From NCBI GenBank assembly GCA_014529385.2, contig CM043960.1, forward strand, positions 70,989,410-71,053,409: DNA of 64,000 nucleotides, in the 5' to 3' direction. Shown here piece after piece: positions 1 through 10,102 of this stretch; within the stretch, counting starts at the first letter, position 1, and the number at the start of each line of letters is the position of its first letter. The notes under the pieces are model-generated. The model was given only the letters and a program-made list of their open reading frames with translations, was not told the DNA's origin and ran no database searches. Made by a program: the position numbers and the translations under genes. The DNA comes from Adiantum capillus-veneris (Eukaryota > Streptophyta > Polypodiopsida > Polypodiales > Pteridaceae).

Positions 1-1321
1 CACGCCATGAACCATCTTCACGTGATACTCATGGTCAATGTCCCGCGGGCTCAGTTTTTGCACCAATTTTGCATCCACAAAATTGTGTGAGCTTCTATTA
101 TCAAGGAGTACGGTCACGTCGTGACCATTGATCTTCCGGGGGGACCGGAGAAGATCTTGCTTACCAAACGCTTTGGTGCTAAAAGTACAATTAGTGCATG
201 AACTGTGCGTTAAATGAGACATTTCAACTTGAATGACATCAAAGTTACCTGAGATCTCGTGAATCTGAACCGAAGGACGACCTTGCGGTTTCTGTGTCTT
301 CTCCTTCTTGGGGCAATCCTTGATTTGGTGACCTGTCTGGCCACATCCAAAGCAAGCCCCCTTCTTCACTGCATCAACAACTGAAGCACTTTTGGCTATC
401 TTCTTCTCCTAAGAAGATCTCGGCGGTGATTTAAACTTATGCTGGAATCGAGGTCGCTTCCTCGAAGCGCCCTCATCGGATTGGTGGTCTACAGTTCTTT
501 TCTTCTCATAGTTCGCTCCATTTATCAAATGGAACAACCTGCCCTTTGCCACTGCATCCTCGACGTCAATCGGGAATTTGTCCTTGATTAAGACCCAACG
601 GTAATCTTCATGTAATCCCAACAAGTACATGAACACAGCGTGCGTGGAATCCACCTTGCAGAAGGTGAGCGCTTCTTTGAAAGCCTTGGTGTACTTATCA
701 AAAGACAGCTTTCATCGAAAGACTCTGCAGTTTGGCGTAAGCTTTCAAAGGATCCATTTTGGGGAAATCCCTCTTGAATTTCACATAGAAATCAGCCCAC
801 GTCGTAGGCTTGTCTGTCATGTCGCGCCACCAGGTAAGCGCCTTACTTTGCAGATAGAGAGGAATCGTCCGAATCCTCCATTCATCATGCTCCCCATGGA
901 GATCAAAATACGTGGTCCATTGATGCAGCTAGTTATTTACAGCCAGTTCCGTACACTCCTCTTCCCTTGAGAAATTTGTAGTTTTGTACGGAATCGTGGC
1001 AATTGGACCACCTTGTGAACGCCCAAAAGCAACAATCTGCGTCCGCAATTGCTGGAGATGGGTTTTGCCCTCGAAAATACGCGCAGTCGTTGAGTGAGCC
1101 ATATTTTCTAGAGAAGTAAGCCGGGAACTAAGCCCTTGCACGACCCCTTCGAGAGAGGCCAAGCAAATGTTTGTCTGAACATTCGCGTTTTCCAGAGCAG
1201 TAACACGTTGGTCAAAACTCTGGAAAGTACTTGTAATCCATGTGTAGAGAGCATATGTGAATGGAATTGGAACATTACCTGGCACGTCGTCACGCTGCAC
1301 ATCCGAGCTGGAGGAATCCAT
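1..1321 (-). pseudogene. Ty3/gypsy gag-protease remnant, continuing off the left edge
   Basis: Read right to left, a gag starts at the ATG at 1321 and runs through a retrotransposon gag core (ALTWWRDM motif near 820-840), a CCHC zinc knuckle (CFGCGQTGHQIKDC, about 315-360) and the start of an aspartic protease (LLDNRSSHNF, about 85-120) where LLDSG would be usual. This is the normal order of a plant Ty3/gypsy gag-pol. The frame is broken by TAG at 929-931, a one-base shift near 712, and TAG at 409-411. Reverse transcriptase and integrase would lie beyond position 1. The protein differs clearly from the gypsy elements at 13-22 kb and 58-64 kb, so it is a third lineage. It is a dead copy. Confidence 0.85.
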
Positions 1322-1920
1322 GGTAAAGTCCGTGAAAAACTCGGCCTTTTTTGCACTTTTGGATCGCGAAAAGTTGAACTTCGAGGAGCTCTACGCGTCG
1401 GCATGGGCGTCCGAAGGCGAGCAGGAGATAGCGGGAGCGTGGGATTGCGAGCAGGTGAGAGAGAGGAGCAGTGGGAGAGAAGCAAAGGGCTGAAAACTGA
1501 GTTCTTTTGGCAAAAACTCAGTCTCTGTAAGAGTTTTTTTTAATAGTCTGCAGGTTTCATACTTATCTTTAAAAGTTTTAAGATGTCCACACTTAAAAGG
1601 CCTGGCCACTTAAAAACATTAAAATGGTTACTTGATAAAGGGGGCAGCGTTCAAAAAAAAAACAACACAAAAAACAAAGGACTGCCGATAGCGTGAAAAA
1701 AAATCCGCAATGAACGCTGCTGCCGGGACGCATGGAGGGAGGGAGGAAAGTGTGCTCGCCCGTGGCCTTCACACAGGAGGTAGTCTACCTCATGCCAACG
1801 CAGCAATCACCTCCACACTGGCAACGCTCTGCAACTGTTCCCTTTCTTCTTTTTTTTTTTTTAATGCTGGATTGCAGCCAAGGCCAACGCTTTGTCCTCT
1901 GCGAACTCACAACATCAAGC

Positions 1921-1923
<3 letters not shown>
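1322..1923 (-). other. Leader or LTR region upstream of the gypsy gag (unresolved)
   Basis: By position this should hold the 5' leader and perhaps the LTR of the minus-strand gypsy remnant. It is AT- and A-rich with short homopolymers. I found no clear TG...CA boundary and no tRNA-complementary primer site, so the element edge is not placed. Confidence 0.35.

Positions 1924-1957
<34 letters not shown>
1924..1957. repeat. (GT)n microsatellite
   Basis: About 17 uninterrupted TG units. It is a simple repeat. Open frames through it are artefacts. Confidence 0.97.
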
Positions 1958-1961
<4 letters not shown>

Positions 1962-1985
1962 CACGCGCTTCGCACAAAGAGAAGG

Positions 1986-2880
1986 TTATAGAGAGATTAA
2001 AAAAAGTATGGTATGCTGAATTTTCAGTGCAACTTTGAGTGTGGTCCCATAGGTCTCGCACCGTAATGCGGATTGCCTCTCCATAATAGCCACTCGTCCA
2101 TCCCTGTAGAAGGCCACTTTCCCTTTCTCTCGAGCTGTCCTTATTTCAAGCATAACTTCTTTCATATGGGCAAGCTGTGAGAGTGTAAGGTCATCCCCAA
2201 GAAATATCCCCGTTTTCTTTAGTGCGGGACGGCCCTTCAAGAAGTCCTTCGCTTCTATGGAGGGAAAACGCATGATAAATGCTCTTTCCTTTGAAGCCTC
2301 CGCACTTCCTTCTCTCTTCTTCCCTACTCTCCATGCCTTTCTGTGAGTAGCCTCACCACCCATCATGAAGAGAAGTTCCTTGACTTCCTCTTCCACATCA
2401 TCCAGGTCTTTTAGACCGGTTACTCGTACATGCAAAGCTCTAGTCTTCTTCCTCTGCTCTTCTTCTAATGTCATATTGATGATTGTAGAAGTAGGGATAG
2501 ATGTTGTTTCTTTCTCTTTCCCTTTCTTGGCGACTTCTATCCATTTCTCGGCCTCATCCACCTCTTCTATGTCTTCGTGATCACATCCACCCACGACAAT
2601 GACTTTGCCACATTTTGCTTCTCTTCTTGCTTGATCATTAGTATCTGCTCCTTGATACCTTTAAGTTCCTCTATTATCGAGGGCTGGATTTCTCCTCCTT
2701 CAAGTCCACTGCTTGCTCTACTAGCAAGCTCTCACTTGAGGGATGAAATCTCCTCTTTAAATGCTTGAGAGTCCTCCTTGAGTGCTTGGATTTCTGCGTG
2801 TAAGTCCTCTTTCTCCTTTTTCCATTGCTTGCCTTCACTGAAAAGCATTTGGAGAAGGCTAGCCTTCTCCTTACATCTCC
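1986..2880 (-). pseudogene. LINE-A type ORF1 fragment
   Basis: Reading leftward from about 2880, the predicted peptide has a charged coiled coil (LFSEGKQWKKEKEDLHAE), then an RRM-like block (TRALHVRVTGLKDLDD), then a C-terminal domain (FLGDDLTLSQLAHM, REKGKVAFYRDGRVAI). The same order occurs in the intact ORF1 proteins at 47635-48789 and 54589-55458. L1-type ORF1 proteins of this kind bind element RNA. There is a TGA inside the coiled coil. The usual ORF1 stop is changed to TTA (2064-2066), so the frame runs into the conserved junction peptide RCETYGTTLK. ORF2 is absent: similarity stops near 2035, so the copy is 3'-deleted. Confidence 0.8.
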
Positions 2881-3180
2881 ACAGGGACCAGGTTTGCACG
2901 CTGGACCAGCAGGGAGACTACGCCACGACCTTAGTTGTTGGCTATATTGTTGAGTCGAAACGTAATTTTTTTTCAGCATCGCTGTTAATTTACCATGTCG
3001 AACTTTAGTCCCTACATCTGCCGCACGACAGCTTTGCTGGAATGTGGAAAACCTGCGCGTTGGTCACTGTGCAGCTAGTGGGGGAGTACGCAACAGGAAG
3101 GCGTGGCAGAGAGAGAGGGCCTGCTCGTTGCCGTAAGAGCCCACGCTCTGTTGTCCTGGTCCTGACACCTAGGCATTCCG

Positions 3181-3185
<5 letters not shown>
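2881..3185 (-). other. Probable LINE 5' leader, no gene seen
   Basis: Sequence upstream of the ORF1 fragment in its reading direction. There is no convincing coding signal. A short T-run and a GA-rich stretch precede the next (GA)n tract. It may be the 5' UTR of the same LINE copy. Confidence 0.4.

Positions 3186-3264
<79 letters not shown>
3186..3264. repeat. (GA)n tract = (TC)n 3' tail of a minus-strand LINE-A copy
   Basis: Pure dinucleotide tract followed directly by the inverted LINE-A 3' end (ATGAAATGAAATG, then the GACGT motif). On the LINE sense strand it is a terminal (TC)n tail. Confidence 0.95.
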
Positions 3265-3267
<3 letters not shown>

Positions 3268-3391
3268 AATGAAATGAAATGATATATTACGTCTTCAAAA
3301 GGCCAAAATGACCTATGAGACCAATCTGTTACAAAATAGTGAATCTGATACCATGTCTGGGTAAGAACTAGAATGAAAATACAACTACTAC
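3265..3391 (-). mobile_element. LINE-A 3' end, left half, split by LINE-B1
   Basis: This matches the 3' terminal region found at 9523, 12282, 40757, 49782 and 50702. On the sense strand it contains the GGTCTCATAGGTC segment, a short GGTC/GGCC hairpin and a GACGT box before the TC tail. The copy resumes at 8999 after the 5.6-kb LINE-B1 insertion. Confidence 0.9.
3376..3391. repeat. Left target-site duplication of LINE-B1
   Basis: AAAATACAACTACTAC, repeated exactly at 8983-8998. A 16-bp duplication is typical of LINE target-primed insertion. Confidence 0.9.
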
Positions 3392-3680
3392 ACTATTGGA
3401 GAATAGGCTCGTTCATGCTCCTGCACGCTCCCCTCCCCCCCCCGCCTGCTCCTGCCGAGGTCTCAAGCGTTAGCCTTCTCGTCCACCTTTCTCCTTTAGA
3501 GCAGCAGACACTAATGGAGGCTCATGCTCCACCTCAGAGCGACTCCTCCGAAGCCCCCTCGCCCGACTCCGCTGAGCCCTAGAGCGTTTGCAGGCGACCT
3601 CGGTCATTTGCTAGATTCTCGGCACCCGACCCAGCAGAGGAGAGCTGCATGACCTTTTCCAGGCCCGCCTTCTCGCAGAG

Positions 3681-4712
3681 GTGGGCAAGATCTTGGATGT
3701 CCAGATTCTCAGACGGGGGTACTACCAGATCGAGTTCGAGACCTCCGAGATGGCTTCCAAGGTCATAGCTATGAGTCAACTGGCCATCCGAGCATCACGC
3801 GCCCACTTTCGACAGTGGCGACATGGTTTTGACCCGACTTCGGATGTGCTAGTAGAGGAGGAAGACATCCCCATCTCAGTCTGCTTTCCGGGTTTACGGA
3901 GGGAGTACCTACCACTTCTCTCGAGGATTGGCTCCGCCATCCGGACTGTCCTGGAGACACCTCGTACGGCAGCATCAGTAGCTGCCAAGGCGGCTGGCAT
4001 CCCCTCAGTTCGAGTTTTGGTCGAAGATATCCACACACTCCCGAAGGTCATCCTTCTGCCTCGGGTGAGTGGTTGGTTTAGACAGAGTGTGGAGTACTCG
4101 GGTCTCCCGAACCAATGCTTCATTTGCAGACAAATGGGCCACCTAGAGAAGGCCTGTCCACGGAGGAGGCCACGACTTGCACCTCAACCCCAGCCCCATC
4201 CTGCCAAGGCTGGGCCGCAACCACAGCCAGCGGCACAGAGCACAGATTCAGAGTCACCCTCCGCGCCTGGGACTCCAACGGAGGAGGGGTGGCAGCAGGC
4301 CCGTGGCCGTCGACGCCAAGGGCCACAGCGACAGCCTGGCACTCAGAGTGGCCCTCAGGTGCCTACTCAACAACAGTGGGTTCCCACGGGGAACCGCTTT
4401 GGTCCTCTTGAGCAGGAGGAGCCCCCTACGCCAGCCTCCACCTCCGCTTCACCCTCGCCAGCCGCCCCCCCTTCAGAGTTCCCCTCCTCCTCCTCATCCT
4501 CCACCCCGCCCTCTGCTCCCGTCCACACCCCACCTCGCCCCCCTACCTCTTTTGGCCCACCCCGCTTTTCCTCCCCTCCGCACGCCCCCCCGCCCCCCCC
4601 AAAGCTCCTTCTTACCCCCCTCTTGCTCCAGTTCCACAGTCAACTCAGCAGACTGGTCCCTCGCCGGCGGCTAGGAGATCTCTTGGCAACGCCTTTGCCA
4701 CGAGTTGCCTAG
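3681..4712 (+). CDS. LINE-B1 ORF1, RNA-binding protein (DUF4283-like plus CCHC)
   Basis: The open frame is 343 residues. Residues 1-60 hold GYYQIEFETSEMASKV and FRQWRHGFDP, matching the plant DUF4283 pattern that ends in W-x-x-GFDP. Residues about 148-161 form a zinc knuckle (CFICRQMGHLEKAC). The rest is Pro/Ser/Gln-rich and basic, likely disordered. In L1 elements ORF1p coats the transcript. The frame is open upstream of the first Met (ARLLAEV in both B copies), so the true start may be earlier. It ends 8 bases into the next frame at 4705, and the Pro-rich region may hide a frameshift, because the following frame looks like the continuation of the same protein. Confidence 0.75.
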   Translation: MGKILDVQILRRGYYQIEFETSEMASKVIAMSQLAIRASRAHFRQWRHGFDPTSDVLVEEEDIPISVCFPGLRREYLPLLSRIGSAIRTVLETPRTAASVAAKAAGIPSVRVLVEDIHTLPKVILLPRVSGWFRQSVEYSGLPNQCFICRQMGHLEKACPRRRPRLAPQPQPHPAKAGPQPQPAAQSTDSESPSAPGTPTEEGWQQARGRRRQGPQRQPGTQSGPQVPTQQQWVPTGNRFGPLEQEEPPTPASTSASPSPAAPPSEFPSSSSSSTPPSAPVHTPPRPPTSFGPPRFSSPPHAPPPPPKLLLTPLLLQFHSQLSRLVPRRRLGDLLATPLPRVA

Positions 4713-5376
4713 CGAGAGAGGGTCAGCCCTTCTTGCAGCCCCCTCTGCAGATTCAGACATCTTCCCTTGCAGCTATCCCTCGTGGTCGACGAGCATTGAT
4801 CTCCGTCGCCGCTGGGATTTCTTCGACTACGGGTTCACTCGCTTTCTCGCCGATTCCGCAGCAGACCACGAGGCAGCCTGCTTCAGGGTCCACGCTTTGT
4901 TCCTCGCCGCTAGGGGGACAGAGGCCTTGGACTCAGCAGTTGGTTTCTCCTTCCCCCTTTGTGGTAGGACAGAGACAGAGTGGTCCCTCGACTCAGTGGT
5001 GGGATGGTTGCATACACAGGTTCTCGAGTTCTCTCACCACATGGGAGAACTTGGAGGTACAGATTTGTTGCAGACTTTGTGGCCACTGGCCAAGTTTGCA
5101 GTGACATCCCCAGACTCAACAGGATGTAGGCACATTGTGGTGTACTTTTTTGCTGATACGCAGTGTTTGCCTTGCTATGTAAACATTCATGAGGACTCCT
5201 GGACAGAGGAGGTTACTTTACGCACGGCTCGCTCTACTTGGGCTTGGGCTAGGCACTCACTACCGTCTGGCCTATCTAGAGGACGCTCAGATGCGGATTA
5301 CTCCCCATCCAAGCCAGCCTCGAAGATAGCCCGTCTTGCTACTGCGGCAGCATCTGTTCTCTCTCGCTCCCCATGA
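4705..5376 (+). CDS. LINE-B1 ORF1 continuation or second small ORF
   Basis: A frame of 223 residues with no domain I recognise. It contains a cysteine/aromatic-rich centre (RRRWDFFDYGF, YFFADTQCLPCYVN). LINE-B2 has a related stretch on the minus strand at about 28800-29250, so it is a conserved part of the family. Its stop overlaps the ORF2 start as ATGA (5373-5376), an arrangement that in other LINEs allows termination-reinitiation. It may be the C-terminal half of ORF1 displaced by a frameshift in the Pro-rich linker. Confidence 0.6.
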   Translation: MPSERGSALLAAPSADSDIFPCSYPSWSTSIDLRRRWDFFDYGFTRFLADSAADHEAACFRVHALFLAARGTEALDSAVGFSFPLCGRTETEWSLDSVVGWLHTQVLEFSHHMGELGGTDLLQTLWPLAKFAVTSPDSTGCRHIVVYFFADTQCLPCYVNIHEDSWTEEVTLRTARSTWAWARHSLPSGLSRGRSDADYSPSKPASKIARLATAAASVLSRSP

Positions 5377-5891
5377 GGATCGTCTCGTGGAACGTGCAAG
5401 GACTAGGTGGGCCCCAGTTTCAGCGACAGCAGGGCCGATTGCCTCGGGAGCTTCAGCGTTGCCTTGTGGGAGGAGAGATTGATCTCCTTATGCTACAGGA
5501 GCAACATCTGTCTAAGAGCCGCATTCGGCGATGTGGTCAGATTTTGCGTGGACGGTATGATACCTTTTGGTCAGCTCCTTTTGGACCTGGAAGCATCCAA
5601 GGTGGGGTATGTATGACTATTGCGGACTCATTGCAGCAAGCCATTGTGGGCAGAGGGATTATTGTGCCAGGCAGGGCTTTGTGGATTACTATGCAGGTTC
5701 AGAGTGGCCTTCTGGGCTTCTTCAACATCTATGCGCCCAATGTGGCGAGTGCTCGTGCAGAGTTTTGGTCACAGATTGTTGAGTCTTTGCCACAGGCTGA
5801 CCATTGGTGTGTAGGAGGGGACTTCAACATGTTGGAGGACCCTTCTGACAGGATTGGAGGCCACCATGCTACTGTGCATGGAGTCGAGTAA
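5373..5891 (+). pseudogene. LINE-B1 ORF2 part 1: APE-type endonuclease, truncated
   Basis: It starts MRIVSWNVQGLGG, the classic N-terminus of plant L1 endonuclease. The catalytic Glu is in LLMLQEQHL (about residue 42) and Asp/Asn in VGGDFNML (about residue 150). The C-terminal SDH histidine motif is missing. In B2 the equivalent DHAPV is present at about 28050. The stop at 5889-5891 and the deletion junction near 5938 end the domain, so the nuclease should be inactive. Confidence 0.88.
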
Positions 5892-5906
5892 GCAGCCTGG
5901 GAGAGG

Positions 5907-8860
5907 TTGTGTATGACTTTGAGGGTCTCGGATACATGGCGCCAGAGGCTAGAGATGTCTCTTCAGCTTGAGGAGTTGCACACGGCTCTTAGGGCCCTCC
6001 CTCGTGGTAGCTGTCCAGGTGAGGATGGGCTGACTCCCAGCTTCTTCTTGGAGTATTGGGACCTGCTTGGCCCAGATCTTTGTAGTGCCTTTCAGTACAT
6101 TCTGCACACAGGAGTGATGCCGGATAGCATGAGTGAGGGCCTGATTTACCTCATTCCAAAGGAGAGTGCTTCCTTGGATGAGATTCGACAATGGCGCCCC
6201 ATCACCATCCTCAACTCAGCCTACAAAATTCTTGCCAAGGCTCTGAGTTTGAGGATTCAGCCACTTTTGGAGAGCCTTATACATGGGACTCAGACAGGTT
6301 TTGTCAAGGAACGCAGTATCCTTGACAACATCTTCACTTTCTGGGAGGCTTGTGCCCTGGCACGGCTCTGTGGGGAGGACCTTGTGATTCTTCTTCTCGA
6401 TTTTGAGAAGGCATATGACAGAGTTGACTGGGACTTTCTAGAGGGCACGCTACGTAGGATGGGCTTCTCAGATGCTTGGATCACAGGGGTGTCAGCTTTG
6501 TACAGACAGGCTCACAGTCAGGTGCTTTTGGCAGGAGGTAGAGGTGAGCGCTTCATGCTCACACGATCAGTCATACAGGGTTGTCCTCTTGGCCCCTTTC
6601 TCTTTCTGTTCTATGCGGAGGCGATGAGTAGATTTTTGGTGTCACAGCAGGTTGGTCTGAGGGGCTTAGCACTCCCTATACAGGGAGATGAGCTTCTGGA
6701 CGCTGAGTTTGCCCCGACGACTCAGCCTTGTACTTAGAGGGCCAGGAGGCCAATCTACACACATGTAAGCAGGATTTGGAGACCTTCTGCTGTGCATCAG
6801 GCGCACTGATCAACTGGAGAAAGACAGTGGCTTTCTCGGTTGTCAGGTTGGTTTGGACTTGTCCCCCGAGCAGCAGATTGCTCCTCTTCTCTTGTCCATC
6901 AGGAGAAAGCTGTTACATTGGAGCTTAGCACGACTTTCGCTCGCTGGTAGAGTAGTAGTTGCCAACCAGGTGTTGTTGGCGACTATGTGGTACATCACTT
7001 CTTGCTGGATCTTCTCGAGTTCTTGTATCAGCCAGGTAGAGAGGCTGATCAGGAACTTCATTTGGTCAGGTCGTGACACTCAGATTGCCCGAGCCAAGGT
7101 GGCTTGGTCGGTCATCACACTTCCTTGTTATCAGGGAGGGCTTGGGATCATTGATCCAGCACAGCAGAGCAGAGCCCTTCTTGGGAAGTTCGTCGTCAGA
7201 GGACTTCTTCCATGCGAGGAGCCCTGCAAGGAGTTCTTGCTGCAGAGGCTTCGTGCCAGGGTGCGTCAATCAGGAGGCCCTTGGCAACCTTCGACCAGAT
7301 GGATCTTTACAAACTTGCGCCGAGTTGGTTTGAGCAGGAGACTGGAGGACCGATTCGCTGTGAGTTTGCTTCTATCTTGGGAGCTCTTACGGCGTGGCCT
7401 AGGGCAGAGACAACCGACTTGCACGGAGGAGCGCCTACGGCAGCCCCTCATCTGGAACCCCATGGTTAGCACTCAGAGAGGCCACTTGGTTGGGAGTCGG
7501 CCTCATGTTTCTTGGGGTCCCATGGCAGCAAGTCCAGCGCGCTCTCTAGGTGACTGGCTAAAGTTCACAGGTTTGTCAGAGGAGGTGCACGGTGTCCAGC
7601 TACAGGGCATGCGAGGGGTGCAGAGCATGTGTCAGGACATCTCAGAGTCAGTTCCAGCTGAGTGGCTCACGCCTCTTGAGCCAATAGCACCCCGGTGGAT
7701 GGGAGCCTTCACACGACTGGAGGTTCTCATTTCAGTCAGGGCCTGCTCAGAGGCTGTCCCAGCCCTGTTCTTCGAGCTTCAGGGTGGGGGACGATTACAG
7801 CGAGTTGCAGTAGAGGCCCCGCAGGTAGTAGAGTGTTGTTTCCAGAGGATCCGAGCTGTAGGCATCTGTGGGAGGACTTGCGTCATAGACCCTGACCCAG
7901 CAGCTCTTGCGACTGGACACTGGAGGCTATCGGCTTGGGAGTGTTGTCCACTAGCACGAGTACAGTGGGATCCTGGTGAGTGGCTATGGAGGGACCCCTT
8001 CTCTTCTGCAGACCGCCTAGGAGTCCCCTTCTTTCAGTACACTGTTCAGCTTGGACATCATACACTTGTAGCACAGAGAGAGGCCCGCCCCGCTGCAGCA
8101 CGTCATTGGCAGGAGGAGGGCCTCACAGTCGAGTTCTTGGAAGCCTTTTGGCAGAGGCTGTGGGACTCCAAACAGCCGAGGCGCGTCACTTTGTTCCAGT
8201 GGCTGGTTGCACACAGAGCCACAGTAGTAGGGAGCTGGCTCGTGCATAATGGTCTCTCGGCCACATGTGCAGCCTGTGACCAGTTGGTGCAGAGTCAGCG
8301 TCACTGTCTTTGGGACTGTCCCTCGGCCCAGTAGGTGTGGCTACGAGTTCTTCGGCTGATGCCTGCCCTCTGCATGGCTCGACAGTACACTTGGGGGGCA
8401 ACGGCTTGGTCCACCCTCACGGGCCCGGCACTTCAGTTTGAGCTATCTTCCACCAGCAGGATGATAGTGATGCAGGGGGGGTGACCTACACTCCAGCCTG
8501 CTATAGAGCTTACTCCACAGGAGTGGTGCAGTGAGAGAGAGGAGTGTTGGGAGCTCATCAACGGCCTAGCTCTCTGGTTCATCTGGCGGGCCCGTTGTTT
8601 CCGCATCTTTGAGGCTCGCCCTGTGCCACCAACAGAGATTGTTCGTGACTTTTGGCTAAGCTAATCCATACTCTCAGAGGACAGCTTGAGGGACTACAGG
8701 GCAGCTCCGACCCCATGCGGGAGCGCCGCGAGGCTTTCCTTCGACTCTGGCGCCCTGGGCCTTTCTACACCATAGTCCAGGGGGTGCTCAGATGGCACTA
8801 CTGTCCACCTGTGTGGCTCTTCCCTCCTCCCATCTCTTGATTTAGCCTCATTGTATATAT
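5907..8860 (+). pseudogene. LINE-B1 ORF2 part 2: reverse transcriptase and zf-RVT C-terminus
   Basis: The RT blocks are clear: CPGEDGLTPSFF, QWRPITILNSAYKILAK, LDFEKAYDRVDWDF, QGCPLGPFLFLFYAEAM. The catalytic F-A-D-D block is broken at 6711-6716, where extra C bases shift the frame after GAGTTTGCC, so the peptide reads EFAPTTQ. The frame resumes at 6728 and 6853 with the thumb and connection region (LSLAGRVVVANQVL, WSVITLPCYQGGLG). The C-terminus carries CAACDQLVQSQRHCLWDCP, a zf-RVT-type zinc motif. A TAG at about 8332 interrupts it, and the reading continues weakly to about 8860. Similarity to LINE-B2 extends over the whole unit. Confidence 0.88.
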
Positions 8861-8982
8861 GCTGCTTTTTCATTGGGAGAGTGTCCCCATCATGCTTGTT
8901 GTAGCCCTCTCTTGCAGAGGTGGATGTAGCCCTATGGGCAGTTTTCATTAACTAATAGAAGGATCTTTTTCTCAGAAAAAAA

Positions 8983-8998
8983 AAAATACAACTACTAC
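8983..8998. repeat. Right target-site duplication of LINE-B1
   Basis: Exact copy of 3376-3391. Its first four A bases merge with the poly(A) tail, so the true length could be 12-16 bp. Confidence 0.9.
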
Positions 8999-9440
8999 TA
9001 AAATCCATCCTCATCTGCACTCTGGATGTCGAGAGAGTATGGCTCGAATCCTCTATTGTAGTCTCCGTCGATGCTGTGTAGCCCCTCTACTCAATCGTGG
9101 CCGTCTGGATCTCCGTAGCTCCAGTGCTCGCTCGATGAGAGTGCCGGTAGTGGTCGAATGAGTGTGGGTCGAGCTCTGCAGTGATGACTGCTCCTCTGAC
9201 TGTCCCATATCTAGTGAAAAGAAATCTGCAATCTATCTCTGGGAGACTCTCTCTCTCTAGCTCTCCCCAGTAAAGTGTCTCTATATCTGGATAACGCAAG
9301 CAAGGGAGGATCTTTGCTGCAGGATGCAGCATTGGAGATTGCTACAAATACCGCTCCAATGGGCAAATTGGGCAGCATTAAAAAATCATTTAAAATTGGT
9401 AGAGTGGAGCTTTGCTCTATAGGGCAGTAGAGCACAGAAC

Positions 9441-9442
<2 letters not shown>
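8999..9442 (-). mobile_element. Short LINE-A copy, right half (continues 3265-3391)
   Basis: Codes for the end of ORF2 (THSFDHYRHSHRASTGATE on the minus strand) up to about 9300. It then joins about 140 bp not found in full LINE-A (9300-9442). The same join occurs at the same position in the next copy (9958-10092), so the two are one chimeric unit. Confidence 0.85.

Positions 9443-9522
<80 letters not shown>
9443..9522. repeat. (GA)n tract
   Basis: Eighty bases of pure GA between two near-identical short LINE-A units. It is the TC tail of the right-hand unit. Confidence 0.95.
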
Positions 9523-9525
<3 letters not shown>

Positions 9526-10092
9526 GAAATGAAATGATATATTAACGTCTTCAAAACGCCAAAATGACCTATGAGACTAATCTGTTACAAAATAATGAAT
9601 CTCATACCATGTCTGGGTTCAAAACAACTAGAACAAAGATACTACTACTAGGATCCATCCTCATCTGCACTCTGGATGTCGAGAGAGTATGGCTCGAATC
9701 CTCTGCTGTAGTTTCCATCGATGTTGTGTAGCCCCTCTCCTCAATCGTGGCCGTCTGGATCTCCGTAGCTCCAGTGCTCGCTCGATGAGAGTGCCGGTAG
9801 TGGTCAAATAAGTGTGGGTCGACCTCTGCAGTGATGACTGCTCCTCTGGCTGTCCCATATCTAGTGAAAAGAAATCTGTAATCTATCTCTGGGACTCTCT
9901 CTCTCTCTAGCTCTCCCCAATAAAGTGTCTCTATATCCGGATAACGCAAGCAAGGGAGGATCTTTGCTCCAGGATGCAGCATTGGAAATTGCTACAAATA
10001 GCGCTACAATGGGCAAATTGGGCAGCATTAAAAAATCATTTAAAATTGGCAAAGTGGAGCTTTGCTCTATAGGGCAATAGAGCACAGAACAG
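9523..10092 (-). mobile_element. Short chimeric LINE-A copy, second tandem unit
   Basis: About 570 bp plus its GA tract. It is the direct repeat of 3265-3391 + 8999-9442 with scattered single-base changes. Both units share the same junction between the LINE-A 3' end and the 140-bp foreign 5' part. Either a 650-bp segment was duplicated in tandem, or this is a short non-autonomous LINE-tailed element that inserted twice. Confidence 0.85.
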
Positions 10093-10102
10093 GAGAGAAG
10101 AG

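Larger units (their letters stand above)
3392..8982 (+). mobile_element. LINE-B1: full-length poly(A)-tailed plant L1
   Basis: The element is about 5.59 kb, bounded by the 16-bp duplication AAAATACAACTACTAC and ending in an 11-base A run (8976-8986, overlapping the duplication). Content in order: a C-rich 5' leader; ORF1 with a DUF4283-like block and a CCHC knuckle; a second overlapping frame; APE-type endonuclease; reverse transcriptase; and a C-terminal zf-RVT-like zinc-binding domain. This is the standard plant L1 plan. It lies in the opposite orientation to the LINE-A copy it interrupts. Compared with LINE-B2 at 25-30 kb it has lost about 0.8 kb between endonuclease and reverse transcriptase, so this copy cannot move by itself. 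Confidence 0.92.

Noticed and set aside
1686-1985. ORFs around the (GT)n repeat as small secreted proteins
   Set aside because: Hydrophobic Val-Cys runs come from the repeat itself.
3042-3272. Open frames coding Arg-Glu repeats through (GA)n tracts (also at 30736, 35602, 50451, 56168)
   Set aside because: They are simple-repeat translations of LINE tails, have no upstream coding signal and appear in whatever frame the tract is entered.
3681-4712. LINE-B1 ORF1 as a retroviral-type gag or host CCHC protein
   Set aside because: The target duplication, poly(A) tail and adjacent endonuclease-RT place it in an L1 element.
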